Assembly: GCA_030427725.1 (NCBI GenBank)
Contig: JAUICV010000001.1
Location: forward strand, 186,001 to 250,000
DNA from: Chlamydiia bacterium
GTDB taxonomy: Bacteria; Chlamydiota; Chlamydiia; Chlamydiales; GCA-2402025
DNA: 64,000 nt
Direction: 5' to 3'
Part shown: positions 19,135-28,202 of the stretch, piece after piece
Layout: each line of letters begins with the position of its first letter
Numbering within the stretch: the first letter of the stretch is position 1
The notes under the pieces: model-generated
Told to the model about the DNA's origin: nothing
Databases searched by the model: none
The model's input: the letters and a program-made list of their open reading frames with translations, nothing else
Made by a program: the position numbers and the translations under genes

Positions 19135-20187
19135 TTACCACGTAAGTGTAGATGATGACTGATATTCTGTCACCCTCGTTTCAAAGAAATTCTTTTCTTT
19201 TCCTAAGTCAATGGCTTCGCTCATCCATGGGAATGGGTTTTTTGCACCATACTGAGCTTTGAGACCAATTCTTTCTAGCCTACGGTCTCCAATGTATCTT
19301 GAGTATTCTTCAAACATTGGAGCGTTAAGACCTAAAATACCTTTAGGTAAGCAATCAGCTGCATAAGAAGCTTCTAGTTCAACAGCTTCCATAATAAGGT
19401 CTAGGATATGCTTTTGAAATTCAGGTGTCCAAATCTCAGGGTTTTCTTCTTTAATCCCATTGATAAGATCTATTCCAAAATTTAAGTGAATTGTTTCGTC
19501 TCTTAAAATGTATTGAAACTGTTCGCCGATTCCTGTCATTTTATTTTGTCTGTTAAAAGATAGGATCATAGCGAATCCGCTATAGAAAAAGATTCCTTCC
19601 ATGATGATATAGAATCCAACTAAGTTTTCGACAAACTTTTGCTTTCCCTCAATAGTATCTGTGGAGAAATCACTTTTAATGATGTCTTCTGTCAGCTTCA
19701 TTTCGAACTTATCTTTATCGTGGATCGAATTGATCTCGTTGTACATGTTAAAGATTTGTCCTTCATCTAAAGCTAAAGACTCTACAATATAGTGAAAAGC
19801 ATGGGTGTGTATAGCTTCTTCAAAAGCTTGACGTAGAAGATACTGTCTAGCCTCTGGGTTTGTGATGTGCTTAAAAATAGCTAGTACAATGTTATTAGCA
19901 ACTAAGCTCTCAGCTGTTGCAAAGAATCCAAGGTTTCTTAAGATAACAAATCTTTCATCTTCGGTAAGTGTATTTGACTTCCAAAGCTCAATATCTTTTG
20001 CCATAGGAACTTCTTGGGGCATCCAGTGATTTGCACACCCATTTAAGTAATGTTCCCAAGCCCATTTGTATTTAAGGGGCATTAGCTGATTGACATCAAC
20101 TTGGTGACAGTTGATGAGCCTTTTGTCTTTTACGGCAACTCGTTTATTTAAGCCGTCTTGAATTTCACTCTCTTGATTGTTTGTCAT
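19135..20187 (-). CDS. nrdB: Ribonucleotide reductase small subunit, class Ic (Mn/Fe type)
   Basis: R2 subunit that generates the oxidant needed for ribonucleotide reduction. From the ATG at 20187 (AAGGAAG 5 bases upstream) the protein has 350 residues. Key residues are Glu93 (TAESLV), where most class Ia proteins have Asp, and Glu124, His127 and Phe131 in EEAIHTHAF, where the tyrosyl radical residue should be. Both replacements define the chlamydial class Ic enzyme, which uses a Mn(IV)/Fe(III) cofactor. C. trachomatis has E89, E120, H123 and F127, an offset of exactly four. The frame stays open 31 codons further upstream into nrdA, but that extension has no ribosome site. Operon with nrdA (22-base gap). 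Confidence 0.97.
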   Translation of the reverse strand: MTNNQESEIQDGLNKRVAVKDKRLINCHQVDVNQLMPLKYKWAWEHYLNGCANHWMPQEVPMAKDIELWKSNTLTEDERFVILRNLGFFATAESLVANNIVLAIFKHITNPEARQYLLRQAFEEAIHTHAFHYIVESLALDEGQIFNMYNEINSIHDKDKFEMKLTEDIIKSDFSTDTIEGKQKFVENLVGFYIIMEGIFFYSGFAMILSFNRQNKMTGIGEQFQYILRDETIHLNFGIDLINGIKEENPEIWTPEFQKHILDLIMEAVELEASYAADCLPKGILGLNAPMFEEYSRYIGDRRLERIGLKAQYGAKNPFPWMSEAIDLGKEKNFFETRVTEYQSSSTLTW

Positions 20188-20209
20188 GATTACTTCCTTT
20201 GTTTTTATA

Positions 20210-23200
20210 TTACTGACAACTTTCGCAACCTTCATCGAGATTGCAGACAAAAGGCTTGTTTTCTTTTGCTTTTTCTTCATCTCGGTTTACCTGAACGCGG
20301 CTAGAAGGTGAGCTGTTTTTCATCCATCGAGGTTGCAATCCTCTTTTGTTAATATCTGTAGTAGATTTTTCAATCTGAGTTGCACCAAGAGATCTTAAGT
20401 AATAAGTTGTTTTAAGACCTTTTTTCCAGGCAGTTTTATACATAAGGTCTAATTTTTTACCACTTGGCTCCGAAAGATATAGATTTAATGACTCACCCAT
20501 ATCGATCCATTTTTGTCTTCTAGCACCACATTCGATGATCCATTCGGGATCAATTTCAAAAGCTGTTAGATAGACCTTTTTTATTTCCTGCGGAATACGA
20601 TCAATTTCTTCTAAGCTTCCATCAAAATATTTCAGATCATCAATCATTTCTTCATCCCAAAGACCGACTTTTTTAAGGGCCTCAACAAGATATGTATTGG
20701 TGATCGTAAATTCTCCAGAGAGATTAGATTTTACATACAAATGTTTATAAGATGGCTCAATAGACTGAACGATGCCAGAGATATTAGCAATTGTTGCAGT
20801 TGGCGCTATGGCCATGGTGTTTGAGTTCCTCATGCCATGGGCTTTGATAGCAGCTCTTACTATAGACCAATCTTTTTTAGAAGACATGTCGATCTCAACT
20901 TTTTCTCCACGCTCTTCTTCTAATAGCTTTAGTGTATCTATTGGTAGAAGACCTCTATCCCACTTGGAACCTTTATAAGTTTTATAAGTTCCTCTCTCTT
21001 TAGCAAGCTCTGTTGATGCTAAAATGGCATAGTAGGCAATAAGCTCTTGAATTTCATCTGCAAACTCAACAGCTTCGTGAGAGGCATAACTGATGTTTTG
21101 TATATAAAGAGCATCTTGGAAGCCCATGATCCCAAGACCAATTGGTCTGTGACGTAGATTGGAATTTTTAGCTTCATCAGTCGGATAAAAATTAATATCA
21201 ACAACATTATCAAGCATGCGAATTGCTGTTTTTACAGTCTTAGATAGTTTTTCTTCTAAGATGCCATCTTTTGAAACATGCTCAGATAAATTGATCGATC
21301 CTAAATTACAAACAGCAGTCTCTTCTTTTGATGAATTTAATAAAATTTCTGTGCACAAATTAGAGCTGTGAACAACACCTACATGATCTTGAGGAGATCT
21401 GATGTTTGATGGATCTTTAAATGTGATCCAAGGATGACCTGTTTCAAAAAGCATACTAAGCATTTTACGCCATAGATCAACAGCTTGGATTTTTTTATGA
21501 AGTTTGATAGTCCCTTCTTCTGCCATTTTTTCGTATTCTTCATATCGCTTCTCAAAAGCCTTCCCATAAAGATCATGAAGGTCTGGGACAGAATCTGGGC
21601 TAAAAAGAGTCCAAGATCCGTTGTCATAAACACGCTTCATAAAAAGATCTGGGATCCAGTTCGCTGTATTCATATCATGCGTGCGGCGTCTTTCATCACC
21701 AGTGTTTTTTCGAAGTTCCAGGAAATCTTCGATATCTAGATGCCATGTTTCTAGATAAGCGCACATTGCTCCTTTTCTTTTACCTCCTTGGTTGACAGCT
21801 ACAGCAGTATCATTTGCGACTTTAAGAAAAGGAATGACTCCTTGGCTTTTTCCATTAGTCCCTTTTATCATAGCTCCAGTAGCCCTTACACTGGTCCAGT
21901 CGTTTCCGATTCCACCAGCCCACTTTGATAACTGTGCATCATCTGCTACGACTTTAAAGATGTGATGTAAATCATCTAAGACAGTTGATAAATAACAAGA
22001 GCTCAACTGAGAGTGTGTTGTTCCAGAGTTAAACAAGGTGGGTGTAGCAGAGACGTAGTGTAATTGAGAAATAAGGTCATAAAACTCTTTAGTGCGCTCT
22101 TCTTTTTGATCTTCTTGAAGGCAAAGACCCATCGCTACACGCATCCAAAAGATTTGAGGGGTTTCTAATCTTTTCCCATCTTCATGAATAAAATATCTAT
22201 CGTAGAGTGTTTGAAGTCCTAAATACTGGAACTTGTCATCTCGGGATAAATCCATGTGATCTGCTAAAGCATCTAGGTCGTAGTTTAAAAGCTCACTATT
22301 AAGCTGACCAATGCTAATGCCATGTTTAATATATTGTTTAAAGTATGCCTTATGTTTAGATTCGAGTTTTGAATGAGATGTTTTAACTCCGACAGCCTCT
22401 CGGTATAGCTTATCTCGAAGTAACCTAGCGGCAACTTTTGAATAATTAGGTTCTTTTTCGATAAGAACTTTTGCAGCCATAATATGAGAAGTATCCATCT
22501 CGTCTTCTTTGATACCATCGTAGAAATTAGAGATGGTAGATTGAACTAGCTTTTCAACTGAAACAGAGTCTTCAAGACCTAGAGAAGCCAGACTCATTTG
22601 CTTTTTGATTTCAGCCTCTGTGATAGTTTTTTCACTGCCATCATTTAACTTTATTATAAATTTCTTATGGTGCTTTTCTGGGATAGCTAAGTCTTTTTCT
22701 TCTTCTTTGACTTGCTGACCTAAATCAGCTCTAGCTAGGATATAGTCCTTAGCCACGTTATAAAAGCCATCTTCCATTAAAGATGTTTCAATCAGGTCTT
22801 GAATACGGTGGATCGGAAGAGGGTGAACCTCTTTTGAAAGAACTAAGGCTTTTTGAATAACTTTATCAGTTAAAAGGTTAACAGAGTCTATGATGTCTTC
22901 AGGTGTCTGCTCACTTAGTTTGTAGTGCGTGCGGAAAGCTTGCTCTAATGTTGAAGACACTTTGATGGGGTTAAATCTAACAGTAGATTCATCTTCTCGT
23001 CTGATAATCTTTAAACTCTGAGGAGAATCTTCTCTAATAGCTTTATGATGATCTCGATAGATAATATAACCTCTTGCCACATCGTGGTAACCATTTTTCA
23101 TCAGGCTAATTTCTACAAGATCTTGGATCCCTTCGACTGTTAAAGAGACTCCTTTGGTCGCTAAATTTCTAATCTGATCAACAACAGTTGTTGTAACATT

Positions 23201-23452
23201 CTCTATTGTTAGTTTAAGTCCGTCGATCTGTGAAGCCTTTAGTTTTTTTACATCCGTAAAAGCTTTTTCTATCGCAGTTGAGATTCTAGATGCTTTAAAC
23301 GGGACGATTGTTCCATTTCGCTTAACGACTGTAAAAGACTTCTCATCAATAGGTGAGTTCATGTTGACCTTTTGTTTAACCGACTTAAGAATTTTTTTTC
23401 CTTCGAGCTTACTGTCTTGTGATGGGCTCGATGTTGAAGAAGAATCTGCCAT
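20210..23452 (-). CDS. nrdA: Ribonucleoside-diphosphate reductase large subunit with three N-terminal ATP-cone modules
   Basis: Catalytic and allosteric R1 subunit. It is 1080 residues, far longer than E. coli NrdA (about 760) but like chlamydial NrdA. The extra length is N-terminal: a Ser-rich leader, then ATP-cone 1 ([19 protein letters not shown]), cone 2 ([19 protein letters not shown]) and a more diverged cone 3 ([19 protein letters not shown]). The barrel has the conserved Cys in SQLSSCYLS, the radical Cys/Glu in NLCTEI, the partner Cys in [12 protein letters not shown], and the C-terminal shuttle pair CESC in the last six residues. The ATG at 23452 follows TTAGAGAG. Upstream are two NrdR boxes. 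Confidence 0.97.
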   Translation of the reverse strand: MADSSSTSSPSQDSKLEGKKILKSVKQKVNMNSPIDEKSFTVVKRNGTIVPFKASRISTAIEKAFTDVKKLKASQIDGLKLTIENVTTTVVDQIRNLATKGVSLTVEGIQDLVEISLMKNGYHDVARGYIIYRDHHKAIREDSPQSLKIIRREDESTVRFNPIKVSSTLEQAFRTHYKLSEQTPEDIIDSVNLLTDKVIQKALVLSKEVHPLPIHRIQDLIETSLMEDGFYNVAKDYILARADLGQQVKEEEKDLAIPEKHHKKFIIKLNDGSEKTITEAEIKKQMSLASLGLEDSVSVEKLVQSTISNFYDGIKEDEMDTSHIMAAKVLIEKEPNYSKVAARLLRDKLYREAVGVKTSHSKLESKHKAYFKQYIKHGISIGQLNSELLNYDLDALADHMDLSRDDKFQYLGLQTLYDRYFIHEDGKRLETPQIFWMRVAMGLCLQEDQKEERTKEFYDLISQLHYVSATPTLFNSGTTHSQLSSCYLSTVLDDLHHIFKVVADDAQLSKWAGGIGNDWTSVRATGAMIKGTNGKSQGVIPFLKVANDTAVAVNQGGKRKGAMCAYLETWHLDIEDFLELRKNTGDERRRTHDMNTANWIPDLFMKRVYDNGSWTLFSPDSVPDLHDLYGKAFEKRYEEYEKMAEEGTIKLHKKIQAVDLWRKMLSMLFETGHPWITFKDPSNIRSPQDHVGVVHSSNLCTEILLNSSKEETAVCNLGSINLSEHVSKDGILEEKLSKTVKTAIRMLDNVVDINFYPTDEAKNSNLRHRPIGLGIMGFQDALYIQNISYASHEAVEFADEIQELIAYYAILASTELAKERGTYKTYKGSKWDRGLLPIDTLKLLEEERGEKVEIDMSSKKDWSIVRAAIKAHGMRNSNTMAIAPTATIANISGIVQSIEPSYKHLYVKSNLSGEFTITNTYLVEALKKVGLWDEEMIDDLKYFDGSLEEIDRIPQEIKKVYLTAFEIDPEWIIECGARRQKWIDMGESLNLYLSEPSGKKLDLMYKTAWKKGLKTTYYLRSLGATQIEKSTTDINKRGLQPRWMKNSSPSSRVQVNRDEEKAKENKPFVCNLDEGCESCQ

Positions 23453-23550
23453 AATTATCTCTCTAATTAATTATATTTTTTTATTCCTAATTGATTGCGA
23501 TTTTCAATAATTTGAAACAGAAAATAAGCAATCAATAAAATTAGCTTGTG

Positions 23551-23566
23551 ATACCATATGTTGTGG
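23551..23566. promoter_or_regulatory. NrdR box (distal to nrdA start)
   Basis: The 16 bases ATACCATATGTTGTGG match the NrdR consensus acaCwAtATaTwGtgt at most core positions. Its start is 32 bp (three helical turns) from that of a second box, the usual arrangement for cooperative NrdR binding. NrdR represses nrd genes when dATP/ATP levels are high. Confidence 0.75.
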
Positions 23567-23582
23567 TCATCGTCGTATAAAT

Positions 23583-23598
23583 GCACTATATATTGTAG
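23583..23598. promoter_or_regulatory. NrdR box overlapping the probable nrdA promoter
   Basis: The 16 bases GCACTATATATTGTAG carry the full core CTATATATTGT of the NrdR consensus. On the minus strand the same bases contain TACAAT, five of six matches to a -10 hexamer, so binding here would block transcription of nrdA-nrdB. No convincing -35 is visible at 17 bp. Confidence 0.82.
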
Positions 23599-23917
23599 AA
23601 TGTAGCTTTTCGTCCACTAAAAAAAATAGATGGGAAGTTACGTTTTTTACTAACTTTGTGATTTCAAAATGGTTACGAAAAGAAAAAAAATCTCAAATGT
23701 TAACAATTGATTAAGACCTTAGCTTGAGGTAAGTCAAATTGGTAAATGCATCAAATTATAACAGAGAGGATGGAATTAAAACCTTTTATTTTCAATGAGT
23801 TATTTTTTTTATTTCAAGAGTTGGCAGAAAGCATTATAATGAAACTATAGGCGCTTGTTACATAACAAACTAGCGTGCTACAATCTACCCCACAAAAGTT
23901 AACTAAGGTGGTCTCAG
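23599..23917. other. Intergenic region between nrdA and pssA (pssA-side part)
   Basis: No gene is visible in this AT-rich stretch. A TATAAT hexamer at 23835-23840 with TTTCAA 17 bp upstream (23812-23817) could be the plus-strand pssA promoter; the -35 match is poor. The pssA ribosome site AAGGTGG lies at about 23904-23910. The NrdR boxes lie just outside on the nrdA side. Confidence 0.4.
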
Positions 23918-24751
23918 ATGAGACAAGTCAATGTTCTGCCTAATATTATCACAGCCTTTGGTCTATCATGTGGTCTTTATGTGATCTACAAGGTCAATAT
24001 GACCACTATTGAGGGGTCTTCTTTTCAACTACTACTCTCGTCAGCAGTATTGTTACTCATTGCAGCTATCGCAGATGTCTTAGATGGTGCGATTGCAAGA
24101 GTTGTTAAAGGAGAAAGTGATTTTGGAGTGATGTTTGACTCGCTAGCAGATACAGTTTCATTTGGGGTCGCTCCCTCGGTTCTTCTTTTGAAAAGCTTAA
24201 ATTTAGAGCAAGGTAGTGGCTTAGCGTTTTTCTCTATTGCTTGCGGAATGCTTTATTCTATTTGCGGTATCTTAAGGCTTGTTCGCTTCAATGTTAAGGC
24301 TTATGAAATAAAAGGCGATGAGTTTGCTATGCGAGCTCATAAGAAAAACTTCACCGGTCTTCCCATTCCTGCAGGAGCTGCTTGTGCAGTTTCTTTGAAT
24401 CTATTTTTAAATAGTCCAACTTTTTCCAATTGGTTTACGATGTCTCCTCTTATTAAGACCTTAATTATCACAATTGGAACTCTTTTTGTGGGATTTTTTA
24501 TGGTTAGCAAAGTCAAGTTTCCTTCATTAAAAGGTCTTAAGGTTAATCCTTCTTCTTTTTATCTAGTTTTTGGAACAGCTATTGCTGCCATATTTATTCT
24601 CTATGGAATAATGCACCATTTTTCTCTCGTGCTCTTTCTTGTTTCTTGGGGATATCTTTTCTTAGGGTGTCTTCTAACACTCATCAAAGTCATAGTTGGA
24701 AAAAAGTCAAAAACTCTTCAGGACTATGATCCAGATGATGATTTAGATTAA
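23918..24751 (+). CDS. pssA: CDP-diacylglycerol-serine O-phosphatidyltransferase
   Basis: Inner-membrane enzyme that makes phosphatidylserine, precursor of phosphatidylethanolamine. The CDP-alcohol phosphatidyltransferase signature D-x2-DG-x2-AR-x8-G-x3-D-x3-D is complete (DVLDGAIARVV, then GVMFDSLAD, residues about 52-77). About eight hydrophobic segments fill the rest, and the C-terminal tail is acidic (DYDPDDDLD). The start ATG follows AAGGTGG. Length 277 residues fits the class II (Bacillus-type) family. It is divergent from nrdA; in C. trachomatis pssA lies next to nrdA (CT826/CT827 from memory). Confidence 0.95.
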   Translation: MRQVNVLPNIITAFGLSCGLYVIYKVNMTTIEGSSFQLLLSSAVLLLIAAIADVLDGAIARVVKGESDFGVMFDSLADTVSFGVAPSVLLLKSLNLEQGSGLAFFSIACGMLYSICGILRLVRFNVKAYEIKGDEFAMRAHKKNFTGLPIPAGAACAVSLNLFLNSPTFSNWFTMSPLIKTLIITIGTLFVGFFMVSKVKFPSLKGLKVNPSSFYLVFGTAIAAIFILYGIMHHFSLVLFLVSWGYLFLGCLLTLIKVIVGKKSKTLQDYDPDDDLD

Positions 24752-24855
24752 AAAAAGTTTATCTCTCATGAAATAAATGATTGCATTTGATTCTATTGCT
24801 GTAATTGTTACAATCTTTGGCGCTTTTTTTTAAATTTAATAACAAGAGAAAGAAT

Positions 24856-25584
24856 ATGACGGTTGTAGATCACGGTTGTCGTCGAGCCGAACATTTGGCT
24901 CCCCACCTCTACGATGCGAGAGAAATGAAGAAAGAGGTTAGTAATAAAAGTGTACAAAAAAGTTTTAAGCTAGAAAAAAGGGTGTTTCATCGTGTGCTTC
25001 AGAGAGAATCACCTAAGTTGACTGAAGCTATTTCCAGAGGATTTCGTACTCATTTATCGATTATTGTACTTGGTGCAGATGCTATTAGAGCTGATCATGA
25101 AATGATTTATAATTTTGGAACGTTATCGATTAATCCTGCGCTATCAACAAGTAGGCTAGAGCGATTTTTCACAGGGCTTCATCCAGATGAAAGCCAAGAA
25201 GAAATTAAGGGAGAATGCCAAGAGCATATAACAGAAGGGTCGATTGTCAATGAGGCTCATTGGTATCCTTTTATGAACGACTGTTTCATATATGGAGCTA
25301 TTCTTGGTAGAAAGGAATTTCATTTAGCGATGAGAGCTACGGAAGTTGCGCAAGATATTGTCTGGGATAAAAAATATAATAGGCCGACAGTTCTTGGTCG
25401 TGAAATTTTAATGCTAAAATTTTCAGGTTATACAGCAACGCCTAAAGGCGATTATGGCGTTGTGTTTATACCTCCTTGTGAAAGTGTAGAAACTAACAAA
25501 CCAGCTTCTGTTACTGATTATAGAAAAAGAATTGCTTCAGTTACGAAGGCTCAGCCGATTCTATTTTACATCAAAGGGCGTTAA
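24856..25584 (+). CDS. Hypothetical protein, 242 residues
   Basis: I do not recognise this soluble protein. I start at the ATG at 24856, which has AAGAGAAAGA just upstream; an upstream TTG (24805) would add 17 hydrophobic residues without a ribosome site. The sequence has a basic N-terminal third (REMKKEVSNKSVQKSFKLEKR), a central stretch with HWYPFMNDCFIYGA, and a C-terminal part with GDYGVVFIPPCE. No membrane segment or known motif is evident. It follows pssA by about 100 bases and is convergent with the predicted cysteine protease gene, sharing a hairpin terminator. Confidence 0.65.
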   Translation: MTVVDHGCRRAEHLAPHLYDAREMKKEVSNKSVQKSFKLEKRVFHRVLQRESPKLTEAISRGFRTHLSIIVLGADAIRADHEMIYNFGTLSINPALSTSRLERFFTGLHPDESQEEIKGECQEHITEGSIVNEAHWYPFMNDCFIYGAILGRKEFHLAMRATEVAQDIVWDKKYNRPTVLGREILMLKFSGYTATPKGDYGVVFIPPCESVETNKPASVTDYRKRIASVTKAQPILFYIKGR

Positions 25585-25600
25585 ATCTAACGATGCAAAT

Positions 25601-25632
25601 AGGCAGAGCGCTTTTATCCAAGCGCTCTGCCT
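25601..25632. terminator. Strong hairpin between convergent genes
   Basis: A perfect 13-bp GC-rich inverted repeat (arms 25601-25613 and 25620-25632, 6-base loop) sits between two convergent stop codons. An A-run follows it on the plus strand, so there is no classical U-tail on that strand; on the minus strand the trailing sequence ATTTGCATC is only weakly U-rich. Probably a bidirectional terminator or 3'-end stabiliser. Confidence 0.6.
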
Positions 25633-25675
25633 AAAAAAAATAATCTATTAAACAGGTGTTCTAAAAGCTGCTTTC

Positions 25676-26560
25676 TTAAAGCTCGATAACAATTGGAGGG
25701 GTGTCGCTTGGTATGTTTCCAGGTGTCTCTGGAAGTTTAGCTTTTTTAGAAAGAGGATATTTTTTTGTTAACTCTTGAACGTATTGATAGATCTTATCAC
25801 TGTCAATATCTTCTGAAATATAAGTTTGATAAGCTAAAACAGGATCATTTGCTGAAATTAATGTTTCACAAAACTTGAGGGTGTATCTTGAACAATTAAC
25901 CTGATCGTTTTGGTGATTAGTACCCTCAAAAAAATGGAAAGATACCGATTTCTTGTGACCTTTGAAAAAAGTGTCTATTATCTCAGCTTTTTTGTAGGGG
26001 AAACTAGATTTTTGACCAAACGGGTCATAATAAAAAACATTTCTTCTTTCAAAATCTATAAAAAGGCCTGCGTAGTGGTTCTCATTTATATTAAGCGAAC
26101 AAACAAGTCTTCCCTCTTTAGGAGGAGTAGCTTTCATTTTTTCTGGTGTGCCTCGTGCATTTACAATTGTTTTAGAAAAGATAGATCTAAAATCCCTAAC
26201 AGCCAAAGATTTGACTATGCTAAAAGGTTTCTTCGCTTCTAAGTAAGATTTTATGGCAAATCTTTCTAGATAATCGAGGACAGTGTATCCATCTACCCAG
26301 GTATTTGCTTTTAAAAGGTCTTCTTGTGACAGATCTTTTTTTTCTTTCGCTACTTTAAGAGGGAGTGTTTGAGGAGAAGCGTTTTGAGCATGGAGTGTAA
26401 AAGATTGTTTAGCACTTGTAGAGTCCTTAAATGACAAATCTTGATCTTTTGATTTTAAAATAGCTTGAATTTTGACATCTGTCGTTTGTTCAGAGGCCTC
26501 TTCAGAGGGCTCTGTTCGATCAAAAGAACAAGATTTAATTTCGCTTATTTGAGAAGTCAT
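25676..26560 (-). CDS. Predicted Ulp1-like (clan CE) cysteine protease, candidate deubiquitinase/deSUMOylase effector
   Basis: A 294-residue protein with a disordered N-terminus (residues 1-80) and a C-terminal domain that fits the SUMO-protease fold. Residues in order: W88 in NTWVDGYTVLDYL (compare the WLxDxxI-YL entry motif), His162 in INENHYAGLFIDF, Asp179 in FYYDPFG, Gln217 and Cys223 in HQNDQVNCSRY. Spacing is His-17-Asp and Gln-6-Cys, the same as in yeast Ulp1 (H514, D531, Q574, C580, from memory). The usual DCG is NCS here. There is no signal peptide or membrane segment, as expected for a type III secreted protein. Bacteria lack SUMO, so a host target is the natural inference. Monocistronic. 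The family call is strong on motif geometry but not tested by search. Confidence 0.78.
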   Translation of the reverse strand: MTSQISEIKSCSFDRTEPSEEASEQTTDVKIQAILKSKDQDLSFKDSTSAKQSFTLHAQNASPQTLPLKVAKEKKDLSQEDLLKANTWVDGYTVLDYLERFAIKSYLEAKKPFSIVKSLAVRDFRSIFSKTIVNARGTPEKMKATPPKEGRLVCSLNINENHYAGLFIDFERRNVFYYDPFGQKSSFPYKKAEIIDTFFKGHKKSVSFHFFEGTNHQNDQVNCSRYTLKFCETLISANDPVLAYQTYISEDIDSDKIYQYVQELTKKYPLSKKAKLPETPGNIPSDTPPIVIEL

Positions 26561-26861
26561 ATTTTTTGTAAAATTGTTTGTAATACATATTTAATGTAAT
26601 ATGAGGGCATTATTTTAACTAGTCTTGATATTTTTATAAACCAATTGTGTAAGTTTTTAGCGCTAACAGTAGCATATTAGCTAAGGACTCATCGGAGAGT
26701 TGGGTATATTTTATGATTCACTCCCCAAAGGCAGATGAAAATATAGAACAAGAGCTCTAAAACTTATCTTTAAATTAAATAGACTGTAAGGATAAATCGA
26801 AACTTTTTGGGTATAAAGTTAGTTTGTATATACTCTAGGTTTTCATGGGGAAATTTAAAAT
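26561..26861. other. Intergenic region between the Ulp1-like gene and rmuC
   Basis: About 300 AT-rich bases separate these divergent genes. I see no open frame longer than 15 codons. A short palindrome TTAGCGCTAA lies at about 26658-26667 and TTAGCTAA at about 26679-26686. GGGGAAA just before the rmuC start may be its ribosome site. Promoters for both genes must lie here but none is convincing. Confidence 0.4.
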
Positions 26862-28202
26862 GTGGAGGATTTCTTGGTTTTACTCTATTTATCGATTCTA
26901 GCAGTAGGTTCTTTTGCTTTTTTGTGGTTAATTGAAAGAAAAAACCTAAAAATGCAAAAAGAAAAGTTTAATCAAACATTTGATAAGCTTTCTAATTCAG
27001 AGCAAAAATGTCAAGATATCGAAACTCAGCTTCGTGAGCAAACTTTAGTAGCTTCAGAATATAAGACAAAATATGAAGAATTTAAAATTCATAGTGAAGA
27101 AAAATTAAAACTAATCGAAGAGAGCCAAAAAACTCTTAAAGAAAGTTTTAAGATGTTGTCTGTTGAGGCCCTAGAAAAAAATAATTCCCAATTTTTAAAT
27201 TTAGCTAAAGAAGCTTTTGAAAAAACTCAAGAAAAAGTCACAGGTGATCTTGATAAGAAAAAAGATGTGATCAAAGAGATGTTTGCACCCATCAAAGAGT
27301 CTATGTATAAAATGGGTGAAGGGATGCAAAAACTTGAAAAGGAAAGAAAAGCTGACCAAGAGGGTTTAAAGGAAAGGCTTTCTTTGATGATCTCTCAAGA
27401 AAAGGAACTTAAAAAGGAAACTCAAGCACTAACTAGAGCGTTAAGAACTCCAAACATTCGAGGAAGATGGGGAGAGATTCAGCTTAAAAGAGTTGCAGAG
27501 CTGTCTGGTATGATCAATCATTGTGATTTTGTTGAACAAAAACAAGATCAAGAAGAAGGTAGATCTAGACCTGATATGATAGTCTATCTGCCAGGTGGTA
27601 GAAACGTTATTGTGGATGCAAAAACGCCTTTTGAAGCCTATCTTGATGCAATGCAAACGACAGATGAAGATATAAAAGCGTCAAAGCTTAAATCTCACGC
27701 AAAGCATGTGCGCTCTCACATCTTAGGTCTCGGTAAAAAATCTTACTTTGAAAAATTCGAGCAAACACCTGAATTTGTGGTTTTATTTTTACCATCAGAA
27801 GGTTTTTTTAGTGCAGCACTCGAAGAAGATCCAAGCCTTATAGAAATAGGTGTTGATCAAAACGTGATTATAGCAACTCCTATGACCTTGATTGGTCTTT
27901 TAAGAGCTATTGCGTACGGGTGGAAACAAGAAAAACTATCACAAAGCGCAAAAGAAATTGCCCTACTTGGTAAAGAGCTTTATAAAAGACTTTTAGATAT
28001 GCAAGGACATATGCAAAAGCTTGGTAAATCAATCAATTCGAGCGTAGAAACTTACAATAAAATGGTTGGATCGTACGAGTCAAGGGTTATGGTTAGTGGT
28101 AGAAAATTCCAAAAGCTAGGCATTGGTATAGAAGATGAATTAGAGCCCTCTAAGCTTTTAGAGCAAATGCCAAGAGAGCTTATTTCTAAAGACGATTCTT
28201 AA
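26862..28202 (+). CDS. rmuC: DNA recombination protein RmuC homologue
   Basis: Membrane-anchored protein of the RmuC family (called YigN in older annotations), thought to be a nuclease-like limiter of recombination at inverted repeats. One N-terminal membrane helix (residues 3-22) is followed by a long coiled coil rich in Lys and Glu (25-190) and then the conserved RmuC domain, with RTPNIRGRWGEIQLKRVAELSGM, RPDMIVYLPGGRNVIVDAKTP and VLFLPSEGFF. The frame starts at a GTG (26862). A TTG at 26874 has GGAGGA just upstream but with short spacing, so the start is uncertain by four codons. Chlamydia has yigN beside pssA (CT825/CT826), in agreement with this neighbourhood. Confidence 0.93.
   Translation: MEDFLVLLYLSILAVGSFAFLWLIERKNLKMQKEKFNQTFDKLSNSEQKCQDIETQLREQTLVASEYKTKYEEFKIHSEEKLKLIEESQKTLKESFKMLSVEALEKNNSQFLNLAKEAFEKTQEKVTGDLDKKKDVIKEMFAPIKESMYKMGEGMQKLEKERKADQEGLKERLSLMISQEKELKKETQALTRALRTPNIRGRWGEIQLKRVAELSGMINHCDFVEQKQDQEEGRSRPDMIVYLPGGRNVIVDAKTPFEAYLDAMQTTDEDIKASKLKSHAKHVRSHILGLGKKSYFEKFEQTPEFVVLFLPSEGFFSAALEEDPSLIEIGVDQNVIIATPMTLIGLLRAIAYGWKQEKLSQSAKEIALLGKELYKRLLDMQGHMQKLGKSINSSVETYNKMVGSYESRVMVSGRKFQKLGIGIEDELEPSKLLEQMPRELISKDDS

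Noticed and set aside
20188..20280. 31-codon N-terminal extension of nrdB into nrdA
   Set aside because: The ATG at 20187 has AAGGAAG upstream, and from it the metal ligands fall at an exact constant offset from C. trachomatis R2.
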